Shown here in pieces: positions 25,997 through 35,656 of a stretch of DNA of 64,000 nucleotides (positions are counted from its first letter, which is position 1; every line of letters starts with the position of its first letter). The notes below the pieces were generated by a model. That model did no database searches, was not told the origin of the DNA, and saw nothing but the letters and a program-made list of their open reading frames with translations. The DNA is taken from assembly GCA_905221065.1 (NCBI GenBank), contig CAJNBS010000005.1, positions 49,589 to 113,588 on the forward strand, written 5' to 3'. Made by a program: the position numbers and the translations under genes. This DNA comes from a bacterium (GTDB taxonomy: Bacteria > Bacillota > Bacilli > Lactobacillales > Streptococcaceae).

Positions 25997-28237
25997 CTAT
26001 CGAACGCTTTCTATTTTCCAACTATTCCACCCTTTAAAGCGTATAGCTCCTTGCTGGTCAGTTCGGTAAACTTTGCTATTGATATCTTCCAGTCGGGTCA
26101 GGGTTTCCTGATGGGGTAGTTTGGTTCGATTGTTCTTTCCAACTGAAATGAGTGTAATCTCTGGTTTAAGCTGTTCTAGAAAGGCTGAACTTGATGATTT
26201 TTTAGAGCCATGTTGCCCAGCTTTCAAAACATCAACCTCTAGGTCTGGATAGTTCTTCAGAAAATCCTTCTCTCCTTTTTCCTCCAAATTTCCTGTAAAA
26301 AGAAAGTGCTTATCCAAGAGTTTTCCATACAGAACTAGGGAGTCTTCATGCCCTCCATCTCCCATTTTCCTTGGAGATAGGACTTCTAACTGACTTCCGA
26401 AAATTGGCAAGTTCTCTCCTGCTGTCACACTACGCACCTTGGTTTGAGTCGCCTGTAGTTCTGCCACAAATTGCTTCTGCTTCAAACTGCCTTTGGACAC
26501 CAAAATTTCGCCTACATGGAAAGCCTTAGCCACCTCCAACAAATCTCCAATATGTTCCTTGTCTGTGTTGGTCAAAATCAGCTGGTCAATCTTGGCTACT
26601 CCTCGACTTTTAAGATAGGGAATCAAGTTTCGCTGGGCATTGCTGGTCGTCGCCTTTTCCTGCCAAGCTTGAATTTTCTTGTCAGATTCTGCTTTACCTC
26701 CTACATCTATGAGAATCGTTTTCCCAGTTACATCCCGTAGGAAAAGACTTTCGCATTGCCCCACATCCAGCATGGTGATTTCATTTTCCAGTGGATGCTT
26801 GGTCAAGAAAAAGAGACTAACAATAAGTAAGCTGAATCCAGCTGCTCTTTTGGTATTTTTCCTCAAATCATAGACCAAAGCCAAAGAAATTAATATTAGT
26901 ATCAACAGCCATGCATTGGGTTGTCCAAAGACCAGAGGCCTACTTGCCACCTGCGATACCAAGCGAATAGTCCCCTCCAACCACTCAAAGATAAAGTTCA
27001 GCTGAATGACTGGATAGAGAAAGGAAAGGATAAATAAGATGTACAAGAGAGGTAAGAAGACCAAGTCAAATAGAAAGGAAAAGACAAAGGTCAAAAGGAT
27101 AGACCAAGGCTGAAATTCTGCAAAATAGAAAGATAAAATGGGCAATATTCCCAAGGAAATGACTAGACTTTCTCTAGCAACAGCCTTGAGGCCCTCTCCT
27201 TCTTTGCTGGTCATGGTCAAGATAAAAGCATAGGCGCAGGACAAGACTCCTCCTGCTGTCAAGAAAAAGTTGGGCATGACGATAAAGAGGACAAGCACAG
27301 TCAGGGCAAAATTATCCAAGCCCTTAACACCATGTTGAGCCAGTAGCTTTTGCAAAAGACTGCGAATGACCGAGGCTGAAAATCCTGTCAGACCAGCATA
27401 GATAAGGGAAAAGGGATAAGTCAGCCATTTCAACTTTTCTTGGGTCAAGCCCAATCGCAAGAGAAGTTTCTTAAATCCGTCCATGAAAAAGCCTACCTGC
27501 ATGCCCGACAAGGCAAAAAGATGGATAATTCCTAGACTAGAATAAAGCTCATTCATCTCCTCAAAATCTGTGTCCAGATGTCCTAGCAAGAGCCCCGTCA
27601 TGTAGTTGCGCATAGGGTCTGGAAAGTGCGTCTTAATCCAAACTACAGCCTTTCGACGTAAGCTGGACAGGTTTTCACCTATATCCCAACTGCCAACCTT
27701 TTTAAGTGACTGTATTTTTTTGATATTGAGAGTCTGGTAAATTCCCTGAGTCTTCAGATAGGCTTCGTAGTCAAAGCCTCCAAAATTTCTCTGCCCTTCT
27801 GGCTCCGAAAGTTTTCCTTCAAGTTCTATCTCATTAATGTCTGTTAAGACTTGAAAGTCTTCTTTTTCATTCTCGGACTGGAGTTTATAATAGACTTGGA
27901 AGGTACGGCTGTCAGCCTTGCCACGAAAGGATAGACTATCACCATTTACCTTAATAGTGTCGGGCAAAATCCGTACCCTTTCAACAGAATCCGCTAGATT
28001 TTGACTAGCTTGACTCTGTTGCCAATTTTGAAAAACAAACCAAAATCCAAAGATGCCGCAAATCACTAGAACTTTTCCAGCAGATTTCCAAGGAAATTGG
28101 ATAAAGAGACAGACTATCAGAAAAACGAAGCCCAACAAAGCAAGATAGGATGCTGAGAAAATGGCGTAATAAAGCCAGAGCAACAGAAAACTCAGATAGA
28201 TTAGGGGAATAGGGAAATTCTTAATCCACTGTAACAT
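25997..28237 (-). CDS. comEC: ComEC (CelB) DNA-uptake channel protein
   Basis: Polytopic membrane protein forming the channel for single-stranded DNA entry in transformation. The 746-residue protein has N-terminal membrane segments and a soluble OB-like domain (residues about 70-170). The competence membrane domain follows with LLLGHLDTDF and HLFALSGMQVGFF near 215-250. A C-terminal metallo-beta-lactamase-like domain starts at LDVGQCESLFL (about 505), with LTNTDKEHIGDLL and KAGQHGSKKSSS. It overlaps comEA by 17 nt and is controlled by the comEA cin-box. Confidence 0.95.
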   Translation of the reverse strand: MLQWIKNFPIPLIYLSFLLLWLYYAIFSASYLALLGFVFLIVCLFIQFPWKSAGKVLVICGIFGFWFVFQNWQQSQASQNLADSVERVRILPDTIKVNGDSLSFRGKADSRTFQVYYKLQSENEKEDFQVLTDINEIELEGKLSEPEGQRNFGGFDYEAYLKTQGIYQTLNIKKIQSLKKVGSWDIGENLSSLRRKAVVWIKTHFPDPMRNYMTGLLLGHLDTDFEEMNELYSSLGIIHLFALSGMQVGFFMDGFKKLLLRLGLTQEKLKWLTYPFSLIYAGLTGFSASVIRSLLQKLLAQHGVKGLDNFALTVLVLFIVMPNFFLTAGGVLSCAYAFILTMTSKEGEGLKAVARESLVISLGILPILSFYFAEFQPWSILLTFVFSFLFDLVFLPLLYILFILSFLYPVIQLNFIFEWLEGTIRLVSQVASRPLVFGQPNAWLLILILISLALVYDLRKNTKRAAGFSLLIVSLFFLTKHPLENEITMLDVGQCESLFLRDVTGKTILIDVGGKAESDKKIQAWQEKATTSNAQRNLIPYLKSRGVAKIDQLILTNTDKEHIGDLLEVAKAFHVGEILVSKGSLKQKQFVAELQATQTKVRSVTAGENLPIFGSQLEVLSPRKMGDGGHEDSLVLYGKLLDKHFLFTGNLEEKGEKDFLKNYPDLEVDVLKAGQHGSKKSSSSAFLEQLKPEITLISVGKNNRTKLPHQETLTRLEDINSKVYRTDQQGAIRFKGWNSWKIESVR

Positions 28238-28871
28238 AGTCTTTTAGCTTTTCTATCGTTTTAGCACCAATGCCAGAAACCTTCTTGAGTTCATCAACCG
28301 ACTTGAACTTTCCATTTGATTCACGATGGTCGATAATATCCTGAGCACGTTTTCCTCCCAGACCCTTGACCTGCTTGAGTTCTTCCAGACTGGCCTTATT
28401 GAGATTGATTTTCTTTTCCTTGCTCGTTGAAGAAGCTGTCCCAGAACCAATCTGCTGACTTGCTGCTTCTTCTCCCTTAGTTGGAACGTAAACCAGAGCC
28501 TCATCACTAACTTTCTGAGCGAGATTGAGTGACTTGCTGTCTGCTTGCTCTGTCAAACCACCCGCCTTTTGAACAGCATCATTGACCCGACTACCTACTG
28601 GTAAGTCGTAAATACCCGGCGATTTGACAGCACCTTTGACATCTACTGTGATTAGATCTTGTTCAACCGGTTCTTCCTTCTCTTCCTTCTTCAGATCCTT
28701 TTCGGATAATGAATCCTTGGAAACAGCTGCAACTTCAGCCTGTAAATTCGTTTCTTTTACAGGTGTTTGTGGAGCTGGTTTTAGCAGGAAAAATCCTCCT
28801 ACAAGCAAGCCCAGACCAGTACAAATGACGATGATTTTATACTCTTTAATTTTTTCGATAATTGCTTCCAT
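28221..28871 (-). CDS. comEA: ComEA (CelA) DNA-binding competence protein
   Basis: Membrane-anchored receptor that binds double-stranded DNA outside the membrane during transformation. The 216-residue protein has one N-terminal membrane anchor (residues about 12-30), a low-complexity linker and a SLBB domain (GAVKSPGIYDLPVGSRV). It ends with a double helix-hairpin-helix (INLNKASLEELKQVKGLGGKRAQDIIDHR and VSGIGAKTIEKLK), seen in many DNA-binding ComEA proteins. A perfect cin-box lies 20 nt upstream. Confidence 0.96.
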   Translation of the reverse strand: MEAIIEKIKEYKIIVICTGLGLLVGGFFLLKPAPQTPVKETNLQAEVAAVSKDSLSEKDLKKEEKEEPVEQDLITVDVKGAVKSPGIYDLPVGSRVNDAVQKAGGLTEQADSKSLNLAQKVSDEALVYVPTKGEEAASQQIGSGTASSTSKEKKINLNKASLEELKQVKGLGGKRAQDIIDHRESNGKFKSVDELKKVSGIGAKTIEKLKDYVTVD

Positions 28872-28890
28872 ATTTTCTCCTCTCTTAGAT

Positions 28891-28898
28891 TATTCGTA
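28891..28898 (-). promoter_or_regulatory. cin-box (ComX promoter) for comEA-comEC
   Basis: The minus strand reads TACGAATA, the exact ComX recognition core, 20 nt upstream of the comEA ATG and followed by AGAGGAGAAAAT as ribosome-binding site. Confidence 0.93.
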
Positions 28899-28937
28899 AG
28901 AGGAAGAAAAAACAGTCGAAAATTTCTTTTCAACTGC

Positions 28938-29507
28938 TTATTTATTTGCAAAATAGTCTTCCTTGGTCAATACATAATGAACTCTTGTAACGATTCGGCC
29001 TTCTTCATGCTGGTCCATACAAGCATATGGTTCTGCATGAGAAAAACGCATGCCTGATTTCTCCATGACCTTTCCTGACGCGGGATTAGCCTTATCGTGA
29101 AGTGCGGTCAACTTGTTCATTCCAATCTTCTCAAAAGCCAGCTTAATCACGGCACGATTGGCTTCTGTCGTCAAACCTTGATTCCAATACTTTTTATTGA
29201 TAATGTAACCAATAGCTGCCTTCTTAAGAACAGGATCAATCTTTTGCAAATCAATGGTTCCGATAAACTGACCATTGCTTTTTAGTTCTATTCCCCAACG
29301 TCCCAAGGGATTGGCCAAGTAGAACTGAGCAATGTTATTCTTGGTTTCTTCCAAACTTTGATTTATTTGAAAAGTGTAGCGCGTATTTTCTCTGTCTGAG
29401 GCATACTCAAACATAGCTTCCGCATCATCCAAGGTTACAGGTCTAAGCAATAAGCGCTCTGTTTCTATAGACGGATACTGGGCAAGTTTTACAAAAATTG
29501 ATTCCAT
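28938..29507 (-). CDS. GNAT acetyltransferase, RimJ/RimL-like
   Basis: Predicted acetyl-CoA-dependent N-acetyltransferase of the ribosomal-protein-alanine acetyltransferase type; the substrate is unknown. The 189-residue protein has ETERLLLRPVTLDDAEAMF at the N-terminus, the acetyl-CoA loop region GYIINKKYWNQGLTTEA and the C-terminal NPASGKVMEKSGMRF, all standard. It lies upstream of comEA, but the cin-box between them makes it a separate transcription unit. No competence role is implied. Confidence 0.85.
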   Translation of the reverse strand: MESIFVKLAQYPSIETERLLLRPVTLDDAEAMFEYASDRENTRYTFQINQSLEETKNNIAQFYLANPLGRWGIELKSNGQFIGTIDLQKIDPVLKKAAIGYIINKKYWNQGLTTEANRAVIKLAFEKIGMNKLTALHDKANPASGKVMEKSGMRFSHAEPYACMDQHEEGRIVTRVHYVLTKEDYFANK

Positions 29508-29613
29508 AGGATTCCACCACTTGAAAAGTTTCTAACTAAGATAAGGATATTGAATGAAATAGTTAAAAAGCAAATTTATACTTAGCATTGAGATAACTTT
29601 AATTACAAAAGAA

Positions 29614-30618
29614 CTATCCTTCAGACAGAGGTTGAGACTCTAATTCTTCACCCTCTGCCTTTTTCACTGGAGCTGGTTCATAAGCTCGGATAATCTGAGC
29701 GACAACTGGATGGCGAACCACATCCTTAGCTGAAAAATGAACAAAGTCGATTTGGTGAATGTTCTTGAGTTTCTCCTGGGCATCAATCAAACCGGACTTG
29801 ACATTACGTGGCAAGTCAATCTGACTAATATCTCCATTGACAATCATTTTAGAATTAAAGCCTAAACGAGTCAAGAACATCTTCATCTGCATGATGGTCG
29901 TATTTTGCGCTTCATCGAGAATGACAAAGGCATCATCCAAGGTCCGGCCACGCATATAGGCAAGGGGCGCAATCTCGATAATTTCACGCTCCATGAGACG
30001 AGTCGTTTGGTCTTTCCCAAGAATCTGATACAAGGCATCATAAACAGGTCGAAGGTAAGGATCCACCTTCTCCTTAAGATCACCCGGAAGAAAACCTAGA
30101 CTCTCTCCTGCTTCCACTGCTGGACGAGTCAGGATAATCCGCTTGACCTGGCCACGTTTAAGGGCTGTCACTGCCAAGGTCACTGCAAGAAAGGTCTTCC
30201 CTGTCCCTGCGGGCCCAATTCCAAAGGTCACATCGTGTTGCTTAACACTATCCACATAAAGTTTTTGACCTAAGGTTTTGACACGAATCGGTTTCCCTGT
30301 ATTGTCTTTAATGATTTCTTCTTCGTAAAGGGCGACAAACTTGTCAATTTCATCATTTTTGACCATGCTAATCGCAGTCACCACATCTGGCGTACCAACG
30401 GTCATCCCACGGTTCACCAAGACCATAAGAGCTTGAATAACCTGACGAGCTTCCTCACAGGCAGTCTCTTCTCCCAAAACCTGGACAATCTCCGTACGGG
30501 CATGAATCACCACATCAAGCTCTTCTTCCATCAAACGAAGATGGCGTTCATTGGAACCAAAAAGATGAAACAGGTCATCTGGATGACTCAGTTGAATGTC
30601 AATTGAATGTTCCTTCAA
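29614..30618 (-). CDS. phoH: PhoH-like ATPase
   Basis: Cytoplasmic P-loop ATPase of the PhoH family, linked to RNA metabolism and often adjacent to ybeY in other genomes. The 334-residue protein shows an N-terminal KH-like region and Walker A FGIGPAGTGKTFLAVTLA near residue 135. Walker B is AFVILDEAQNTT near 230, followed by the conserved MFLTRLGFNSKMIVNGD. The acidic tail after residue 315 is not conserved. An extended -10 (TTTGCTATAAT) lies about 35 nt upstream. Confidence 0.92.
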   Translation of the reverse strand: MKEHSIDIQLSHPDDLFHLFGSNERHLRLMEEELDVVIHARTEIVQVLGEETACEEARQVIQALMVLVNRGMTVGTPDVVTAISMVKNDEIDKFVALYEEEIIKDNTGKPIRVKTLGQKLYVDSVKQHDVTFGIGPAGTGKTFLAVTLAVTALKRGQVKRIILTRPAVEAGESLGFLPGDLKEKVDPYLRPVYDALYQILGKDQTTRLMEREIIEIAPLAYMRGRTLDDAFVILDEAQNTTIMQMKMFLTRLGFNSKMIVNGDISQIDLPRNVKSGLIDAQEKLKNIHQIDFVHFSAKDVVRHPVVAQIIRAYEPAPVKKAEGEELESQPLSEG

Positions 30619-30652
30619 ATAAAGAACCTCTCTAATTCTTTTATTTCTTTTT

Positions 30653-30658
30653 ATTATA
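30653..30658 (-). promoter_or_regulatory. phoH -10 element
   Basis: The minus strand TTTGCTATAAT forms an extended -10 about 35 nt upstream of the phoH start; the -35 is weak. Confidence 0.5.
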
Positions 30659-30697
30659 GCAAAGAGACTGAAAAATTGCTACTCAATCTCAATTTAT

Positions 30698-30913
30698 TTA
30701 GTGTTCTAAGTATTCTTGCCAAATGCTGTCAAAATCCCCCAGATTAAAAGAGAAACTGGCATGTTCCTCCAAAAATCGACTGACCTCATCAAAATCATCT
30801 GTGTGTTTTGGAAAAGCTGACTCTTCAAAAGCGAGGTCTGCCAGGATAGCCTTAGGACTGTTACTTTTAGGATTGCGCTCAGTCATGAGCCAAGTGTAAA
30901 ATGATTTTCTCAT
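30698..30913 (-). CDS. yozE: YozE-family (UPF0346) small protein
   Basis: Conserved Firmicute protein of 71 residues, [20 protein letters not shown], ending in [11 protein letters not shown]. The YozE fold is a sterile-alpha-motif-like helical bundle of unknown function. It follows cvfB by 8 nt, indicating one operon; phoH lies downstream with its own promoter. Confidence 0.88.
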   Translation of the reverse strand: MRKSFYTWLMTERNPKSNSPKAILADLAFEESAFPKHTDDFDEVSRFLEEHASFSFNLGDFDSIWQEYLEH

Positions 30914-30921
30914 AAGCTACC

Positions 30922-31776
30922 CTAAACCAACTCTGTCCCAAACTGGTCCTGCTTGATTTTACCAGCCTTCATCAAACCACCAAGTGCTTTCTTGAACTGA
31001 CCTTTAGAAATGCCAAAGGTTGCCTTGATGTCGTCTGGAGATGACTTATCATTTAAGGTCATGAAACCGCCATTGCTTTCCAAGTAGGTCAAAATCATCT
31101 GAGCATCGTTTTCCAACATTTCAAAGGAACGTGGTTTGAGGGAGAGGTTCAAGGTACGGTCCACTTCACGGAAACCAATGACACGCGCATCTAGAACTTG
31201 TCCCAAACGTGGCTCTGCGTAGCGCTCGCTAGGATGGATAAAGCCAAGCATATTATTCTCTGGCAGATAAACAAAAGTTCCTGACAGCTTGAGACGGTAT
31301 ACAATGGCTGGCCAGTTTTGGTTCTGCATGTTGTTGTAGGCAGGACGAGCCAGACGTTGGAAGTCTTCTTGATAAGCCAAGAGGCCCCAGATACGGTCTT
31401 TCTTGTCCACTTCAAGACGGATGTAAAGTTGGTCGCCCTTCTTAGGCCAGAGTTCCTTGAGCTCAGGGAGAATATCGAGTGACACAACGATTTCCTTGTC
31501 AGGAAGGCCCGTATCCACAAAGACACCCAAGTCCTTACGAACTTCTGTGACACGTCCCCAACCAAATTGGTCCTGAGTAGCAGTCACTTCTAGAGTTGTC
31601 AAGCGGAGCTTTTGCTTCATATCTGTATAGGCAAAAGCTTTAACCGTATCCCCTACTGTATGTTGGCCTTCTTCCTTAGCGAGAGCATAGGTCTGACCAT
31701 CCTTTTGCACAAAGTAAAAACGGTCATTTTCATCGATGATGAGTCCAACGATAAAACTTGCAAGATTTGTATTCAT
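30922..31776 (-). CDS. cvfB: CvfB-type S1 RNA-binding regulator
   Basis: RNA-binding protein with tandem S1-type domains and a C-terminal winged helix; in staphylococci CvfB influences virulence gene expression. Start is the ATG at 31776 (MNTNLASFIVG, 284 aa) after GAAGGAAAT; further upstream in-frame codons lack a ribosome-binding site. S1 segments are visible at GWGRVTEVRKDLGVFVDTGL and FIHPSERYAEPRLGQVLDARV. The C-terminal GISKGQFKKALGGLMKAG is the winged-helix end. It lies 60 nt after frr. Confidence 0.88.
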   Translation of the reverse strand: MNTNLASFIVGLIIDENDRFYFVQKDGQTYALAKEEGQHTVGDTVKAFAYTDMKQKLRLTTLEVTATQDQFGWGRVTEVRKDLGVFVDTGLPDKEIVVSLDILPELKELWPKKGDQLYIRLEVDKKDRIWGLLAYQEDFQRLARPAYNNMQNQNWPAIVYRLKLSGTFVYLPENNMLGFIHPSERYAEPRLGQVLDARVIGFREVDRTLNLSLKPRSFEMLENDAQMILTYLESNGGFMTLNDKSSPDDIKATFGISKGQFKKALGGLMKAGKIKQDQFGTELV

Positions 31777-31835
31777 ATTTCCTTCTTTCGAATAAAACTC
31801 AGCCAGCAATGCCAACTGAGTTTTTCTGTTTATTT

Positions 31836-32393
31836 TTAGACTTCCAAGAGTTCTTTTTCTTTGTTGGCAGTCATGTCGTCGATGTGTTTAACAGCATCGT
31901 CTGTTACTTTTTGAATGTCTTTTTCAAGAGTCTTCAATTCGTCTTCAGTGATTTCTTTTGCTTTTTCTTGTTTCTTAGCTTCATCCATAGCATCACGACG
32001 GATATTGCGGACAGCCACCTTAGCATTCTCACCGACCTTCTTCACTTCTTTAGCAAGGTCACGACGAGTTTCTTCTGTAAGAGCTGGGATAACCAAGCGA
32101 ATCACAGAACCATCGTTAGCTGGTGTAATACCAAGATCAGAAGCGTTCAAGGCACGTTCGATGTCTTTCAATGAAGACTTATCAAATGGTGTCACCAACA
32201 AGACACGCGCTTCTGGAATGGTAATTGAAGCGATTTGGTTAAGGGGAGTTTCTACTCCATAGTATTCTACATGTACACGGTCAAGCAAGCTTGCATTGGC
32301 ACGACCGGCACGGATACTACCAAATTCACGGGCAAGTGATTGGTGAGACTGGGTCATTCTCTCTTTAGCTTTTTCAATAATTGCGTTAGCCAT
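31836..32393 (-). CDS. frr: Ribosome recycling factor
   Basis: Splits post-termination ribosomes together with EF-G. The 185-residue protein carries [25 protein letters not shown] near the N-terminus and the Lys/Glu-rich long helices forming the three-helix bundle. It follows pyrH by 8 nt, a conserved arrangement in bacteria. Confidence 0.97.
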   Translation of the reverse strand: MANAIIEKAKERMTQSHQSLAREFGSIRAGRANASLLDRVHVEYYGVETPLNQIASITIPEARVLLVTPFDKSSLKDIERALNASDLGITPANDGSVIRLVIPALTEETRRDLAKEVKKVGENAKVAVRNIRRDAMDEAKKQEKAKEITEDELKTLEKDIQKVTDDAVKHIDDMTANKEKELLEV

Positions 32394-32401
32394 AATCTTT
32401 C

Positions 32402-33139
32402 TTATTCCTTTTCTTCGATATTATTTGAAACTGTTGTTCCGATATTTTCACCAAATACGACACGTTTGATGTTGCCTGGTTGGTTCATGTTGAAGACAAC
32501 CAAGTCAATGTCGTTGTCCATTGAGAGGGTTGAAGCTGTTGAGTCCATGATACGAAGACCTTTATTGATAACATCACGGTGGGTCAATTCTTCAAACTTA
32601 ACGGCTGTCTTGTCTTTCTTAGGATCGGCATTATAAACACCATCGACGCCATTTTTAGCCATGAGGATGGCGTCTGCTTCGATTTCAGCTGCACGAAGGG
32701 CCGCTGTTGTATCTGTTGAGAAGTATGGTGAACCAATTCCGGCACCAAAGATAACGATACGGCCTTTTTCAAGGTGACGAAGGGCACGTCCACGTACGTA
32801 AGGCTCTGCCACTTGTTGCATGGCAATGGCTGTTTGTACACGAGTATCGACACCAACTTGTTGCAATGAATCTGCCATCACAAGAGCATTCATAACAGTC
32901 CCAAGCATTCCTGTGTAATCTGCCTGAACACGGTCCATTCCTGCTTCTGCAGCAGGTTCTCCACGCCAGAGATTTCCTCCACCGATAACAAGGGCAATTT
33001 CGATACCTAAGCTATGAACTTCTTGAATCTCTTTTGCGATTGTTTGAACTGTTTGGATATCAATCCCTACGCCACGTTCACCGGCAAGGGCTTCACCTGA
33101 TAACTTGATTAAAATACGTTTATACTTGGGATTCGCCAT
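32402..33139 (-). CDS. pyrH: UMP kinase PyrH
   Basis: Phosphorylates UMP to UDP as a hexamer, allosterically controlled by GTP and UTP. The 245-residue amino-acid-kinase-fold protein has KLSGEALAG near the N-terminus, [10 protein letters not shown], and [20 protein letters not shown]. The ATG at 33139 is chosen, five bases after GGAGAG; an in-frame GTG two codons upstream overlaps that site. It carries no PyrR-like leader, unlike pyrK. Confidence 0.95.
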   Translation of the reverse strand: MANPKYKRILIKLSGEALAGERGVGIDIQTVQTIAKEIQEVHSLGIEIALVIGGGNLWRGEPAAEAGMDRVQADYTGMLGTVMNALVMADSLQQVGVDTRVQTAIAMQQVAEPYVRGRALRHLEKGRIVIFGAGIGSPYFSTDTTAALRAAEIEADAILMAKNGVDGVYNADPKKDKTAVKFEELTHRDVINKGLRIMDSTASTLSMDNDIDLVVFNMNQPGNIKRVVFGENIGTTVSNNIEEKE

Positions 33140-33222
33140 TTTCACTCTCCTTTTTTTATCCTACCTATTTTATCACAATTTCTAAGATTTTTATAGTATC
33201 ATGAGCAATTCTTTCAAAAAAA

Positions 33223-34557
33223 TTAGACCGTTAAAAATTCCTCTAAGTCGCTAAGTGCACGCTCTGCAATTTTTTCATAACGAGCCTTCTTATCACGGAT
33301 ACGCTCGCCTTCCAACTCTTTGATAATCCCAAAATTGACATTCATTGGTTGGAAATGTTTGCTGTCAGCATGGGTGATGTAATGAGCCAGACTTCCAATC
33401 GCTGTTGTTTCTGGGAAAATCGCCTCGCTTTCTCCCTTGAAGAGTCGAGCCGCGTTAATACCCGCAACTAAGCCTGATGCTGCTGATTCAACATAGCCTT
33501 CCACACCCGTCATTTGACCAGCAAAGAAGAGATTTGGTTGTTTCTTAGAACGATAAGTCTGTTCAAGAAGATTCGGTGAATCCATATAAGAATTGCGGTG
33601 CATGACACCATAACGTACAAACTCAGCATTTTCAAGACCTGGAATCATTTGGAAAACACGCTTTTGCTCTCCCCATTTAAGGTGGGTCTGGAAACCGACG
33701 ATATTGTAGAGGCTACCAGCCGCATTGTCCTGACGAAGTTGAACAACCGCGTAAGGTGTTTTGAATTCGCCATCACGAGGTCCTGTGTAGTCGTCTGGAT
33801 ACTCAAGTCCCACTGGCTTCATAGGTCCATAAAGCATGGTTTTAATACCACGTTTGGCCATGACCTCGATAGGCATACAACCTTCAAAGTACTTTTCTTT
33901 TTCGAAAGAATTAAGCGGTGCTTCTTCCGCATTGACCAAGGCTTCATGGAAATCCATAAACTCTTGCTTGGTCATAGGGGCATTGAGGTAGGCCGCCTCT
34001 CCTTTGTCATAACGAGACTTGAGATAAACCTTGCTCATATCAATGGTGTTGACATCGATAATAGGCGCTGCCGCATCGTAGAAATAGAAACCATCGCCGT
34101 CATTAAGGGCATGAATCTTCTCAGCGAGGGCATCGCTAGTCAAAGGACCAGTAGCGACAACTGTAATAACATCAGTTGGTAATTCTGTAATTTCATCACG
34201 AACCACTTCAATCAAGGGATGGTTGGCCACTTTTTCAGTCACCATTTGGGAGAAACCATCACGGTCCACCGCAAGGGCGCCACCCGCAGGAACACGTGTA
34301 GCTTCTGCTGATTCCAAAATGACAGAATCCAAGCGACGCATTTCTTCCTTGAGGAGACCCACTGCATTTGTCAAGGCATCCCCACGTAGGGAATTGGAAC
34401 AAACTAACTCAGCAAAATTGTCTGTTTTATGCTGAGGAGTAGGTTTTACACCACGCATTTCATATAGTTTAACTGGAATACCACGCTCTGCGATTTGGTA
34501 GGCTGCTTCAGAACCTGCCAAACCAGCACCGATAACATTGATATAAGATTGAGACAC
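33223..34557 (-). CDS. trmFO: tRNA (m5U54) methyltransferase TrmFO
   Basis: Folate- and FAD-dependent enzyme that makes ribothymidine at tRNA position 54, formerly called Gid. The 444-residue reading starts at GTG 34557 ([25 protein letters not shown]) and equals the pneumococcal length by memory. The FAD motif [10 protein letters not shown] is at the N-terminus; the active-site Cys of VCSNSLRGD and the [11 protein letters not shown] segment are conserved. The GTG start has AGAGG ten bases upstream, a loose fit. An upstream pair of hairpin repeats occupies its 5' region. Confidence 0.93.
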   Translation of the reverse strand: MSQSYINVIGAGLAGSEAAYQIAERGIPVKLYEMRGVKPTPQHKTDNFAELVCSNSLRGDALTNAVGLLKEEMRRLDSVILESAEATRVPAGGALAVDRDGFSQMVTEKVANHPLIEVVRDEITELPTDVITVVATGPLTSDALAEKIHALNDGDGFYFYDAAAPIIDVNTIDMSKVYLKSRYDKGEAAYLNAPMTKQEFMDFHEALVNAEEAPLNSFEKEKYFEGCMPIEVMAKRGIKTMLYGPMKPVGLEYPDDYTGPRDGEFKTPYAVVQLRQDNAAGSLYNIVGFQTHLKWGEQKRVFQMIPGLENAEFVRYGVMHRNSYMDSPNLLEQTYRSKKQPNLFFAGQMTGVEGYVESAASGLVAGINAARLFKGESEAIFPETTAIGSLAHYITHADSKHFQPMNVNFGIIKELEGERIRDKKARYEKIAERALSDLEEFLTV

Positions 34558-34605
34558 GACACTAATACCTCTTTGGGAGTGTGAAGTCAAGATTCACATT
34601 AAATA

Positions 34606-34712
34606 AACCAATCGAACTTACGAATTTCATGACTCAGGCTGAAAAGGTCCACAGGACTTACTTCGCTTTCGAGTTTCTTGGCTCAGGCTGAAAAAGTCCC
34701 CCGGACTTTTTC
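34606..34712 (-). repeat. Two tandem 49-bp hairpin repeats upstream of trmFO
   Basis: CTCAGGCTGAAAA followed by GTCC-N3-GGACTT occurs at 34633 and again at 34682, exactly 49 bp apart. The flanking TTTCGAGTTTCTTGG and ACGAATTTCATGA segments are also similar. The second copy has a perfect 10-bp stem (GAAAAAGTCC/GGACTTTTTC) with a CCC loop. Confidence 0.8.
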
Positions 34713-34753
34713 ACTCCCACAAATCTTTCTAATTTTTTCTTCTACTAGTATAA

Positions 34754-34782
34754 CAAAAAAAGGGAAGAAGGAAAACTTCCCT
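34754..34782 (-). terminator. rsmI terminator
   Basis: The minus strand GGGAAG, an eight-base loop and CTTCCC, followed by seven Us, begins just after the rsmI stop codon. Confidence 0.8.
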
Positions 34783-34784
34783 GT

Positions 34785-35654
34785 TTAGTCATTTTCTTCC
34801 CAATCGTGGTAGGCAGCGTAGAGCTGGCTTTTATTCCACTGGTAAATCTTAGCAACTTCCTTAATGGCTTGATTTTTCTTCATGCCTTGCTGGATACGGG
34901 CTTGGATTTCTGAAAACAAGTCCTCCTCGTCCTTGTCCTCCACATCCTGGCTTGCACCTTCAACAATGAGAAGGCATTCGCCCTTGAGTGGCGTTTCAGC
35001 TATGCTTTCTAATAACTCTGAAATGGTACCTCGCTGGTATTCTTCATAAATTTTTGTCAATTCCCTGACCAAGACGACCGAGCGGTCACCGTAGACTTCT
35101 AGCATATTTTCTAATGTATCTGCCACACGATGAGGAGATTCATAGAAAATTTGTGTTTCAGGATAGTCTTTTTTCGAGTCGAAAAATTGCTTTTGCTGGC
35201 CTGATTTTCTTGGTAAAAAACCGTAAAAAATATGGGGCTGTGGTGCTAAACCACTGGCAATCAAGGCAGAAATTCCTGCAGAGGCACCTGGAACGGTGAC
35301 AACTGCAATCTCTTCCTCAATGGCTTCCTTGACCAAATCATGACCAGGGTCTGAGATGCTAGGCAGACCAGCATCGGAAACCTGAGCAATACTTTGTCCT
35401 GCTTTCAGGAAACCGATCAAATCCGGAATCTTTTCCTTGGCATTGTGCTCATGAAAACTAATCTGCTTGGTGGAAATGTCAAAATGCTTGAGCAAAAGTC
35501 CTGTATTGCGCGTGTCCTCAGCCGCAATCCAATCCACTTCTTTCAGGGTTTGGATAGCACGAAAGGTCATATCATCTAGATTGCCAATCGGCGTTGCCAC
35601 TAGATACAGCTTGCCATAGGGAGACTTCCCCTTAAAACTTTTTTGAATCTGCAT
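34785..35654 (-). CDS. rsmI: 16S rRNA C1402 2'-O-methyltransferase RsmI
   Basis: Methylates the ribose of C1402 in the 30S decoding centre. The 289-residue tetrapyrrole-methylase-fold protein shows LYLVATPIGNLDDMTFRAI, DWIAAEDTRNTG, and VSDAGLPSISDPGHDLV, all diagnostic. It follows yabA by 2 nt in the tmk-holB-yabA-rsmI cluster conserved in Firmicutes. Confidence 0.96.
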   Translation of the reverse strand: MQIQKSFKGKSPYGKLYLVATPIGNLDDMTFRAIQTLKEVDWIAAEDTRNTGLLLKHFDISTKQISFHEHNAKEKIPDLIGFLKAGQSIAQVSDAGLPSISDPGHDLVKEAIEEEIAVVTVPGASAGISALIASGLAPQPHIFYGFLPRKSGQQKQFFDSKKDYPETQIFYESPHRVADTLENMLEVYGDRSVVLVRELTKIYEEYQRGTISELLESIAETPLKGECLLIVEGASQDVEDKDEEDLFSEIQARIQQGMKKNQAIKEVAKIYQWNKSQLYAAYHDWEEND

Positions 35655-35656
35655 GT

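Noticed and set aside
33598..34182. 194-codon open frame on the plus strand inside trmFO
   Set aside because: It is antisense to a clearly conserved gene, has no ribosome-binding site or recognisable domain, and follows from codon bias of trmFO.
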